DNA of 8,430 nt, taken from the NCBI GenBank assembly GCA_964533425.1, contig CAZHJG010000035.1, positions 1-8,430 of the forward strand. The letters run 5' to 3'. Under the pieces are notes generated by a model. That model worked only from the letters and a program-made list of their open reading frames with translations. It was not told the DNA's origin and searched no databases. This document shows positions 1 to 5,059 of this stretch, piece by piece. This DNA is from CAZHJG01 sp964533425. Lineage in GTDB: Bacteria > Patescibacteriota > Saccharimonadia > Saccharimonadales > UBA4665. Position 1 is the first letter of the stretch. Each line of letters starts with the position of its first letter. The position numbers and the translations under genes were made by a program.

Positions 1-64
1 CCTCGTTTTTGACGTCACGCTGCACAAAATCGGCCAGTAATCTGCCCTTGGCGCTGACGGGCAA
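1..64 (-). CDS. Probable 5' end of a gene running off the left edge (possibly a polysaccharide-type ABC-2 exporter permease)
   Basis: On the minus strand an open frame begins after a TAG at 71-73 and stays open to the window edge. The first usable start is a TTG at 64-62. The visible peptide of about 21 residues includes RLLADFVQRDVKNE. A short hydrophobic/aromatic segment followed by Q/R-R-D-(V/I/L)-K resembles the N-terminus of ABC-2 permeases of the TagG/RfbA type, where a LLxxFVxRDLKxRY-like segment precedes the first membrane helix. That family call rests on a few residues and is only a suggestion. No clear ribosome-binding site precedes the TTG, but a minus-strand -10-like box (TATATT, 87-82) lies 17 nt upstream. 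The plus-strand reading of the same bases is less convincing. Confidence 0.4.
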   Translation of the reverse strand, partial: MPVSAKGRLLADFVQRDVKNE

Positions 65-81
65 AACGTACTAAAAAGCAC

Positions 82-123
82 AATATATAGCGTCTTGCAT
101 TTAGCAGAAGCGCTATATATAAT
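82..123. promoter_or_regulatory. Back-to-back divergent promoters inside a 10-bp perfect inverted repeat
   Basis: ATATATAGCG (83-92) and CGCTATATAT (111-120) are exact reverse complements separated by 18 nt. The right arm runs into a perfect TATAAT at 118-123. A TTGCAT at 95-100 sits exactly 17 nt before it, giving a sigma70-type promoter pointing right towards the glutaredoxin gene. The left arm contains TATATT on the minus strand (87-82), a 5/6 match to the -10 consensus, pointing left towards the gene at the edge. The symmetry therefore places the two outward-facing -10 boxes in the two arms. The arms could also bind a dimeric regulator, which is inference. Confidence 0.6.
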
Positions 124-130
124 CTTTCTT

Positions 131-253
131 ACAGTCAGAAATGGTCTGAACAAGTACTATAAAAAACATAAAAACGCGCTGAATCGAAGTCGACTGTAGC
201 CGTACCTGAGAGACACGGCGAGGTGCTTCAAGCGCTCAATGAGGGGGACCGAT
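131..253 (+). promoter_or_regulatory. 5' leader of the glutaredoxin-like gene, about 120 nt, with small hairpins
   Basis: If transcription starts about 7 nt after the TATAAT at 118-123, the mRNA carries a leader of roughly 120 nt, long compared with the other genes here. TCAGA/TCTGA (135-139/145-149) form a 5-bp hairpin, ACAGTC/GACTGT (131-136/192-197) can pair over a longer range, and GCCGT/ACGGC (199-203/215-219) form another 5-bp stem. I recognise no known riboswitch. A purine-rich GAGGGGGA at 241-248 is the probable ribosome-binding site for the ATG at 254. Confidence 0.35.
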
Positions 254-502
254 ATGGTCAAAAACATCACTATCTTTACTACCAACACCTGTGGCTACTG
301 CCAGATGGTGAAGAAGTATCTGGGAGCCAAAGGCATGTCCTACGAGGAAGTAAACCTCGACGAACACCCTCATCGTCAAGCCGAAGCCCTGCAAATGTCC
401 GGTTCCATGACCGTGCCAGTCACTGTGGTGACCAAAACTGATGATTCGCAAGAAGTCATTGTTGGCTACAATTTGGCCAAACTCGCGCCTGCAGTCGCCT
501 AG
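254..502 (+). CDS. Glutaredoxin/NrdH-like redox protein with CGYC active site
   Basis: This encodes an 82-residue thioredoxin-fold protein. Residues 4-10 form the first beta strand, and the redox motif C13-G-Y-C16 follows at once, the glutaredoxin position (classically CPYC). T53-V-P55 is the cis-proline loop that faces the dithiol, and G71-Y72 matches the GY/GF near the C-terminus. The family reduces disulfides in cytosolic targets such as ribonucleotide reductase. The ATG at 254 is preferred over the in-frame ATG at 239 because GAGGGGGA (241-248) is a good ribosome-binding site for it and would otherwise be coding. A thioredoxin-reductase-like gene follows at 653, so I infer NrdH-like reduction by a flavoprotein rather than by glutathione. 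The assignment to the glutaredoxin-like superfamily is firm, but the exact partner is not. Confidence 0.88.
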   Translation: MVKNITIFTTNTCGYCQMVKKYLGAKGMSYEEVNLDEHPHRQAEALQMSGSMTVPVTVVTKTDDSQEVIVGYNLAKLAPAVA

Positions 503-521
503 GTAAACATGTAAGGAGTGT

Positions 522-596
522 TGTCATCCTGAACTTGTTTCAGGATCCATACAACGCATCTGTTCGCCTGGATGCTGAAATGAATTCAGCATGACA
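522..596. repeat. 75-bp palindromic repeat made of two hairpins (REP/MITE-like)
   Basis: The element starts with TGTC (522-525) and ends with GACA (593-596), which pair. Inside are two perfect 8-bp hairpins: ATCCTGAA (526-533) with TTCAGGAT (539-546) around a 5-nt loop, and ATGCTGAA (572-579) with TTCAGCAT (585-592) around a 5-nt loop. The outer 12 bases of the two ends also match as inverted repeats with one mismatch, so a single long cruciform is possible. The TCATCCTGAA...TTCAGGAT wording resembles short dispersed palindromes seen in many bacterial genomes. I infer a non-autonomous repeat. It sits between two co-directional redox genes and could act as an RNA stem-loop there. No run of T follows, so it is not a classical terminator, and I see no obvious target-site duplication. 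Confidence 0.75.
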
Positions 597-652
597 CCAT
601 TGCCGCCGGCGACATTGAAAAAGTCATCTAAAGTTGAGAAGATAGAGGTCTG

Positions 653-1612
653 ATGAGCGACACCGAAGAGGTAAAACAGCATGACGTGATTATCGTAGGC
701 GCCGGTCCGGCAGCCTTGACGGCGGCGATTTATACGACGCGGGAAGATATTGATACGCTGCTCTTTGAACGCGGTGTGGTAGGCGGCTTGGCAGCAGTGA
801 CGGACAAAATCGACAATTATCCGGGTTTTCCAGAGGGAATTGAAGGTTTGACGCTGGCTGACGACTTGCAAAAGCAAGCGGAACGCTTCGGCGCCGTGAT
901 TGAGCTGGGTGAAGTCACGGCCATACATGATGAGGGCCAGCAGAAGCGGCTGGAAACGACCAGCGGTGATATGTACGCCAAAGCCGTGTTGATTGCTACC
1001 GGTAGTGATTATAAGAAGATCGGTGTGCCCGGCGAGCAAGAATTTTACGCCAAAGGCGTGCACTATTGCGCCACTTGTGACGGCGCGTTCTACCGGGATA
1101 AGCGGCTGGTGGTGGTCGGTGGCGGCAACTCAGCCATTCAAGAGAGCATCTTCCTGACCCGCTTCGCTTCGCACATTGATTTGTTGGTGCGCTCGACTAT
1201 CAAGGCTTCTGATGTCTTGCAACACGAGCTGGATGAGTATGTCAAACAGGGTAAAATCACTGTCCATCTGGGTACGGCGACTGACGAGATTGTCGGCGAG
1301 AATAACGGTGTGACCAAGGTCATCGGCAGCAAAGACGGCAAAAAAGTCGAGTTTGAGACCGACGGCGTGTTCGTGTTCGTCGGTTTAATGCCGAACTCGC
1401 AATTTTTACAAAACACCCCTGTTCGTTTAGATCAAATAGGCTTCGTGACCACCGATCAACACCTGCAAACCGGCATGCCAGGCGTATTTGCTGCCGGCGA
1501 TATCCGCTCCGGCGCTACCATGCAAATCGCTTCAGCGGCCGGCGAAGGCGCCACCGCGGCGCTCAAAATCCGCGAATATCTTGAAGGCCGCCCGCACCCT
1601 GTTCAAAATTAA
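653..1612 (+). CDS. trxB: Thioredoxin-disulfide-reductase-like flavoprotein (CATC), altered NADPH motif
   Basis: This 319-residue protein has the length and order of low-molecular-weight thioredoxin reductase. The FAD-binding GAGPA is at 16-20, followed by a GG-L...NYPGFPEGI region (44-63). The redox-active C139-A-T-C142 lies in HYCATCDGAFY, the second dinucleotide-binding motif GGGNSA is at 156-161, and the C-terminal FAD motif FAAGDI is at 279-284. The enzyme passes electrons from NAD(P)H through FAD and the CATC pair to thioredoxin or glutaredoxin-like proteins. The HRRxxxR segment that binds the 2'-phosphate of NADPH is not present: the matching stretch reads LLVRSTIKAS (177-186). NADH or another donor is therefore possible. 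GAGGT (645-649) is a close ribosome-binding site, and in-frame stops at 629 and 644 rule out an upstream start. The redoxin gene at 254-502 is its likely partner. Confidence 0.9.
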   Translation: MSDTEEVKQHDVIIVGAGPAALTAAIYTTREDIDTLLFERGVVGGLAAVTDKIDNYPGFPEGIEGLTLADDLQKQAERFGAVIELGEVTAIHDEGQQKRLETTSGDMYAKAVLIATGSDYKKIGVPGEQEFYAKGVHYCATCDGAFYRDKRLVVVGGGNSAIQESIFLTRFASHIDLLVRSTIKASDVLQHELDEYVKQGKITVHLGTATDEIVGENNGVTKVIGSKDGKKVEFETDGVFVFVGLMPNSQFLQNTPVRLDQIGFVTTDQHLQTGMPGVFAAGDIRSGATMQIASAAGEGATAALKIREYLEGRPHPVQN

Positions 1613-1664
1613 TAAGTTAAAAAGCCAACTTACAAACATAACCGTCCAGCCATAAACTGGGCCA

Positions 1665-2777
1665 ATGAGTGCTAAAAACACGATTGAGGGGTTGTTTAAT
1701 TTGGCGGACGTGCGCCTTAATGGCCCGCAGCCGTTTGATATTCAGGTGCACGACGAGCGTTTTTATCATCGCGTGCTGAGCCAAGGTGAGCTGGGGTTTG
1801 GTGAGTCGTACATGGACGGTTGGTGGGATGCGGAAGCTGTTGATGAGCTAATTGCTCGCCTGCTCAGCGCCGACCTCCGGAGAAAGGTCCGTCCCAGTCC
1901 TTCGCTCGTCCGCTCGTTTGTGGTGTCCACCATCAGGAATCAACAAAAGATTGGCCGGGCAAAACACAATGCCGCTGCGCATTACAATATTGGCAATGAT
2001 CTGTACGAGCGGATGCTCGACAAACGTATGATTTACAGTTGTGCCTACTGGAAGGATGCTCGCATGCTGGATCAGGCCCAAGAAGCCAAACTGGAGCTGA
2101 TTTGCCGCAAATTACACCTTAAAAAGGGCATGACGCTGCTCGACATCGGCTGTGGCTGGGGTGGTTTTGTGGAATATGCCGCGAAAAAGTACGGCGTCAT
2201 CGCCACTGGCATTTCGCCGGCCACGGAGCAGGTGAAGCTGGCGACGGAGCGGGTCAAGGGTTTGCCAGTGACTATCTTGAAAAAGGATTATCGTGAAGTA
2301 GTCGGTTCGTTTGACAGAATCGTTTCAATCGGTATGCTGGAGCACGTCGGACCGAAAAACTACAAGACGTTCTTTGAGAGCTGCCAGGAGATGTTAAACG
2401 ACGGCGGCTTGATGCTGCACCATGTCATCGGCAAGCTTCACTCCTTTAACGTCACCACGCCCTGGATTACCAAGTACATTTTTCCTGGCGGCGTGCTGCC
2501 CTCACTGGCCCAGCTCAGCAAAGCTGTCGAGCGCAAGCTGATCATTGAAGACGTGCATAATTTTGGCCCGTACTACGACAAGACGCTGATGGCCTGGCAC
2601 GCCAATTTCGTCAAGCAGTATCCGGAGATAAAAGAGCATTACGACGAGCGTTTCTACCGGATGTGGAACTTCTACCTGCTAGCCTGCGCTGGCGGCTTCC
2701 GGGCCCGTCGCATCCAACTCTGGCAGATCGTGATGCGCAAGATCGAACCTTCCGACGTCTATGAGGCGGTGCGCTAA
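1665..2777 (+). CDS. cfa: Cyclopropane-fatty-acyl-phospholipid synthase
   Basis: This 370-residue protein is full-length for the family. It transfers a methylene group from S-adenosylmethionine to cis double bonds of membrane phospholipid acyl chains. The N-terminal lipid-binding domain has GELGFGESYMDGWWD (41-55). The methyltransferase domain has HYNIGNDLY (106-114), YSCAYW (124-129) and the SAM loop LDIGCGWGGF (159-168). By alignment from memory with E. coli Cfa, the catalytic and bicarbonate-binding residues are kept as C126, E226 (in MLEHVG), H253 and I255 (in HHVIG) and Y304 (in GPYYDKTLMAW). The C-terminal CAGGFRARRIQLWQ (341-354) is also typical. No good ribosome-binding site precedes the ATG, and a TAAACT at 1653-1658 lies 6 nt upstream, so a leaderless start is possible but weak. 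The stop overlaps the end of the convergent reductase gene. In an organism with little fatty-acid synthesis it would act on acquired lipids, which is inference. Confidence 0.95.
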   Translation: MSAKNTIEGLFNLADVRLNGPQPFDIQVHDERFYHRVLSQGELGFGESYMDGWWDAEAVDELIARLLSADLRRKVRPSPSLVRSFVVSTIRNQQKIGRAKHNAAAHYNIGNDLYERMLDKRMIYSCAYWKDARMLDQAQEAKLELICRKLHLKKGMTLLDIGCGWGGFVEYAAKKYGVIATGISPATEQVKLATERVKGLPVTILKKDYREVVGSFDRIVSIGMLEHVGPKNYKTFFESCQEMLNDGGLMLHHVIGKLHSFNVTTPWITKYIFPGGVLPSLAQLSKAVERKLIIEDVHNFGPYYDKTLMAWHANFVKQYPEIKEHYDERFYRMWNFYLLACAGGFRARRIQLWQIVMRKIEPSDVYEAVR

Positions 2778-3484
2778 TAATTCTTATCGTAGTTCGGGAA
2801 GAAGTCACCGACGAATTGTTGCTTGGCGAGGCCGGCTTTTTTGAGGTCTTTTTCTAGGCCTTCGACCATGGGTTCAGGGCCGGAGACGTAGACGAGGGTG
2901 TCGTCGGTGGGCTTTTCGAGGCCGAGGATCATTTCGGCGCTTAGGCGGCCGCGTTCGCCACCCCAGGCTGCGGTGGGGTCGCTGACCACAATGGTGACAT
3001 GCACACCGGCTCGCTCAAAGGTGTCCTGGAAAACGATCTCGTCTTCGTTGCGCACGGCATAGAGGAACTTGATCGGCCGTTCCTCCTTGGTGGCCGCTAA
3101 CCACTCGAGGATGCTGTGAAAGGGCGTGATGCCGATGCCGCCGGCCACGAAGACCAGTGGTGTTTGGATCAGCTTGGGCAGTACGAAGTCGCCCATCGAA
3201 TCACTCATCAGGATCTCCTGGTCTGGCTGCATGGCGAAGAGCGCCTTTTTGAACGAGCTCGACTTGTCGTCGCCGGCGTACTTGGTAGTTATGGTGACAA
3301 ATTCTTCGGTGGGCGACGAGGAGATAGTGAACCAGCGCTTCACGCCCCGGTCGTCGGGATTTGGGTGTTTGAGCGTCCATTCGGCGTATTGTCCGGCCGT
3401 GAAATACACTGGCTTTTCCGGCCGAAAATAAAAGGTGCGAATATTTTCCGCTTCATCTTTGGTGTGATCCAAAATCGCTTTCAT
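2774..3484 (-). CDS. FAD/NAD(P)-binding oxidoreductase of the ferredoxin-NADP reductase type
   Basis: This is a 236-residue two-domain flavin reductase. The N-terminal FAD barrel carries R50-W-F-T-I-S-S, the RxYS-type flavin-binding motif, preceded by TAGQYAEW (29-36). The NAD(P)-binding domain has AGGIGITPFHSIL (114-126), SGPEPM (201-206) in place of the usual CGPxxM, and an aromatic end FVGDFFPNY (224-232). Such enzymes move electrons between NAD(P)H and a one-electron carrier or small acceptor. The protein has no cysteine at all, so it carries no iron-sulfur cluster of its own and must use a separate partner, none of which is visible here. The ATG lacks a ribosome-binding site but has an extended -10 box 8 nt upstream. 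The stop overlaps the convergent cfa stop. The family is clear; the physiological acceptor is unknown. Confidence 0.88.
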   Translation of the reverse strand: MKAILDHTKDEAENIRTFYFRPEKPVYFTAGQYAEWTLKHPNPDDRGVKRWFTISSSPTEEFVTITTKYAGDDKSSSFKKALFAMQPDQEILMSDSMGDFVLPKLIQTPLVFVAGGIGITPFHSILEWLAATKEERPIKFLYAVRNEDEIVFQDTFERAGVHVTIVVSDPTAAWGGERGRLSAEMILGLEKPTDDTLVYVSGPEPMVEGLEKDLKKAGLAKQQFVGDFFPNYDKNY

Positions 3485-3492
3485 TACGCACT

Positions 3493-3501
3493 ATTCTACC
3501 A
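3493..3501 (-). promoter_or_regulatory. Extended -10 promoter, probably leaderless, for the flavin reductase
   Basis: On the minus strand TGG followed by TAGAAT (3501-3493) matches the extended -10 form TGnTATAAT, with 5 of 6 in the hexamer. Only 8 nt (3492-3485) lie between it and the ATG at 3484, so transcription should begin at or next to the start codon. The -10 box lies in the 19-nt gap after the upstream gene, whose stop codon ends at 3504. Confidence 0.5.
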
Positions 3502-3503
3502 GA

Positions 3504-4169
3504 TTACCGGTGTTCAAAGCGATCAGGATAGTCGGTCACGACGCCCGCGAGGCCATGCTTGGCCCATCTGGCGGCTTTCTTGGGGTCGTTGAGCGTGTAG
3601 GCGTACAGCTGATTACCGCCACGTGCAACTGATCGTATGAACCCGCTCCATAGCCACAACTGATTCATGGCAAGCAGATGAGTATTAACTTGTCTGGCCC
3701 GTCGATGAGCTCGCACGCCGCTCCACGGCTCAATCACGACCTTTGGTACATCGGGAAAGGCTCGGTGTAGTTCTAATAAGATCGATTGACTTTTTGAGCC
3801 CAGCCAAAAATTCCGCAGCTGCTTGCCATAGTATTTTTTGATGATTTTTATGATGGGAGCGGTAGCTACCTCCGGTTTTATTTCCACGAAGAGCGTCGTT
3901 TTGTCACCGATGTCGTTAATAACCTCTTCAAATGCCGCGAGGTCCGCTTTATGCTCTTTGAGCTCAGCGTATGCGGTGGTACTGATCGCATATTTATTTC
4001 CGGCGGCATCGGTGAGGTGCGGATCGTGGTGCAGAATGACGACGTTGTCTTTGGTGACGCGTAAGTCGAACTCCAATAGATCTACATGATGCTGGAGTCC
4101 TTTTTTCAGGCTGGCAATTGTATTTTCTGGCACCAGGCCTCGAGCGCCGCGATGGCCAATGATTTTCAT
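3504..4169 (-). CDS. Glycerophosphodiester phosphodiesterase
   Basis: This 221-residue TIM-barrel enzyme hydrolyses deacylated phospholipids to glycerol 3-phosphate and an alcohol. The diagnostic start is H6-R-G in IGHRGARG with PENT at 14-17. E33-x-D35 (EFDLRVTKD) binds the metal, and H48 in ILHHDP is the second catalytic histidine. E96 in FVEIKPE is a further metal ligand, and YTLNDP (191-196) with GVVTDYPDRF (209-218) is the usual C-terminal pattern. There is no signal peptide or membrane segment, so it should act in the cytoplasm. The ATG has no ribosome-binding site but has an extended -10 box 7 nt upstream. It precedes the flavin reductase on the same strand with a 19-bp gap, yet that gene seems to have its own promoter. 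With cfa nearby it suggests lipid handling or glycerol-phosphate salvage, which is inference. Confidence 0.93.
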   Translation of the reverse strand: MKIIGHRGARGLVPENTIASLKKGLQHHVDLLEFDLRVTKDNVVILHHDPHLTDAAGNKYAISTTAYAELKEHKADLAAFEEVINDIGDKTTLFVEIKPEVATAPIIKIIKKYYGKQLRNFWLGSKSQSILLELHRAFPDVPKVVIEPWSGVRAHRRARQVNTHLLAMNQLWLWSGFIRSVARGGNQLYAYTLNDPKKAARWAKHGLAGVVTDYPDRFEHR

Positions 4170-4176
4170 ATGATTA

Positions 4177-4185
4177 AGTGTAACA
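4177..4185 (-). promoter_or_regulatory. Extended -10 promoter, probably leaderless, for the phosphodiesterase
   Basis: On the minus strand TGT followed by TACACT (4185-4177) is an extended -10 box. Seven nt (4176-4170) separate it from the ATG at 4169. No convincing -35 hexamer is seen, as is common when the TG extension is present. It faces away from the matching box at 4232-4240. Confidence 0.5.
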
Positions 4186-4231
4186 GCTCATGCTTCGCAC
4201 CATAGCAACTACATCTCGAGCGATGTTTTTG

Positions 4232-4240
4232 TGCTACACT
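4232..4240 (+). promoter_or_regulatory. Extended -10 promoter, probably leaderless, for the 4249-4536 / ppa / Nudix operon
   Basis: TGC followed by TACACT (4232-4240) repeats the hexamer of the divergent promoter exactly. Eight nt (4241-4248) lie before the ATG at 4249, and no purine-rich ribosome-binding site is present in them. A run of five T lies at 4225-4229, and no good -35 hexamer is seen. Transcription from here would cover three overlapping genes. Confidence 0.5.
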
Positions 4241-4248
4241 ACAGATAA

Positions 4249-4536
4249 ATGAGTGAGCAACTTTCGGTCAACGAATTCGCCGAGAGCGACCTTTACGGGA
4301 TCATTCACACTCTCCGTAAATTGGTTGACAAGCGTAACGCGCAGTTGGCCACTCATCGATCATCAGCCGGCTGGGTGTTGGCCATGGGGAGCAGCCTGGG
4401 CCACTCGAATGACGAGCAGGCCTATCAACTAATATGGGAAGAGGAGCGGTACCTGATGCGTCGCGTTCATGACGCAAAGGTGTGGCTGTCGGATTTCGAC
4501 CTGAGCGTAAATCTAAATGGAGGAGAAAATGCCTGA
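4249..4536 (+). CDS. Small protein of unknown function, first gene of the ppa operon
   Basis: I do not recognise this 95-residue protein. It is acidic to neutral and predicted to be mostly helical, without cysteines, a signal peptide or a membrane segment. A charged segment YGIIHTLRKLVDKRNAQL (16-33) and a Glu/Arg-rich segment WEEERYLMRRVHDAKVWL (63-80) could form two long helices around a Gly/Ser-rich link (AGWVLAMGSSLGHS). The reading frame is supported by the start position just after an extended -10 box and by the tight 8-nt overlap with the next gene: its last codons contain the ribosome-binding site and start of ppa. That arrangement implies translational coupling, so it is probably a real gene, but its job cannot be read from the sequence. 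Confidence 0.65.
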   Translation: MSEQLSVNEFAESDLYGIIHTLRKLVDKRNAQLATHRSSAGWVLAMGSSLGHSNDEQAYQLIWEEERYLMRRVHDAKVWLSDFDLSVNLNGGENA

Positions 4537-5059
4537 TTTCAATCAAGTTTTAGAGCCCGGTGATTATCAAAATGGCACGGTGAACACCGTGGTCGAGATT
4601 TCCGAAGGTAGTATTTTGAAGATCGAGTGGGATCGGAAGCGCGCGGCGTTTATGATTGACCGAGTGGAGCCGAGTATTTACGCCAAGCCGTGTAATTATG
4701 GCTTTATTCCGCAGACGCTTGACGAAGACGGTGACGAGCTCGACACGCTGGTGGTCTGTGGCGAACCTATTCCGACCGGCGTCTGGTTAGAAGCGAAAAT
4801 TGTTGGCGTCTTAAACTTTGAAGATGACGGCGAGATGGATTACAAGGTTGTGGTGGTGCCAGCCGACGATCGCAACACCGGCGACAGCATCAACTCTTTA
4901 GATGATCTGGGCGAGCGCTGGAAGCAAAAAATTGCCGAGCACTTTACGCACTACAAAGATCTCAAGAAACCCGGCAGCACCAAGGTGATGGGCTGGGGTG
5001 ACGTCGAAGCCGCCAAAAAGGTCATCGCCGAATCGATCGAACGCTATAAGCAGCAGTAA
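4529..5059 (+). CDS. ppa: Inorganic pyrophosphatase, class I
   Basis: This 176-residue enzyme has the usual length of bacterial family I soluble pyrophosphatase, which hydrolyses PPi to two phosphates and drives biosynthesis in the cytosol. The signature D67-G-D-E-L-D72 supplies metal-binding aspartates. Further expected residues appear in EISEGSILKIEWD (23-35), NYGFIP (56-61), the DGEMDYK loop (100-106) and HYKDLK (141-146). The ATG at 4529 is chosen over the in-frame ATG at 4517 because GGAGGAG (4519-4525) is a near-perfect ribosome-binding site for 4529, and starting at 4517 would put that site inside the gene. The start lies within the end of the upstream gene (8-nt overlap), and the stop TAA shares its final A with the ATG of the next gene. 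Coupled translation of all three is likely. Confidence 0.95.
   Translation: MPDFNQVLEPGDYQNGTVNTVVEISEGSILKIEWDRKRAAFMIDRVEPSIYAKPCNYGFIPQTLDEDGDELDTLVVCGEPIPTGVWLEAKIVGVLNFEDDGEMDYKVVVVPADDRNTGDSINSLDDLGERWKQKIAEHFTHYKDLKKPGSTKVMGWGDVEAAKKVIAESIERYKQQ

Noticed and set aside
199..250. Thiamine pyrophosphate riboswitch suggested by CTGAGAG in the leader
   Set aside because: The other conserved parts of that riboswitch are missing and the downstream gene is a redoxin.
239..253. Upstream ATG at 239 as the glutaredoxin start
   Set aside because: It would translate the purine-rich site GAGGGGGA and add five residues before the usual first strand. The ATG at 254 is better placed.
522..596. Rho-independent terminator after the glutaredoxin gene
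   Set aside because: Strong stems are present but no T-run follows either hairpin, and the enclosed two-hairpin shape fits a dispersed repeat better.
524..1063. Open frame on the minus strand opposite the start of the thioredoxin reductase gene (179 codons)
   Set aside because: It crosses the palindromic repeat and lies opposite conserved FAD-binding sequence, and its composition is not protein-like.
1613..1632. Terminator after the thioredoxin reductase gene
   Set aside because: The stem (TAAGTT with AACTTA) is only 6 bp, AT-rich, and is not followed by T residues.
4517..4528. ATG at 4517 as the pyrophosphatase start
   Set aside because: GGAGGAG lies inside that extension and is ideally spaced for the ATG at 4529.
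4534..4536. TGA read as glycine, as in some CPR lineages
   Set aside because: TGA ends the 4249 gene right where ppa begins, and no gene here needs an in-frame TGA to be complete.
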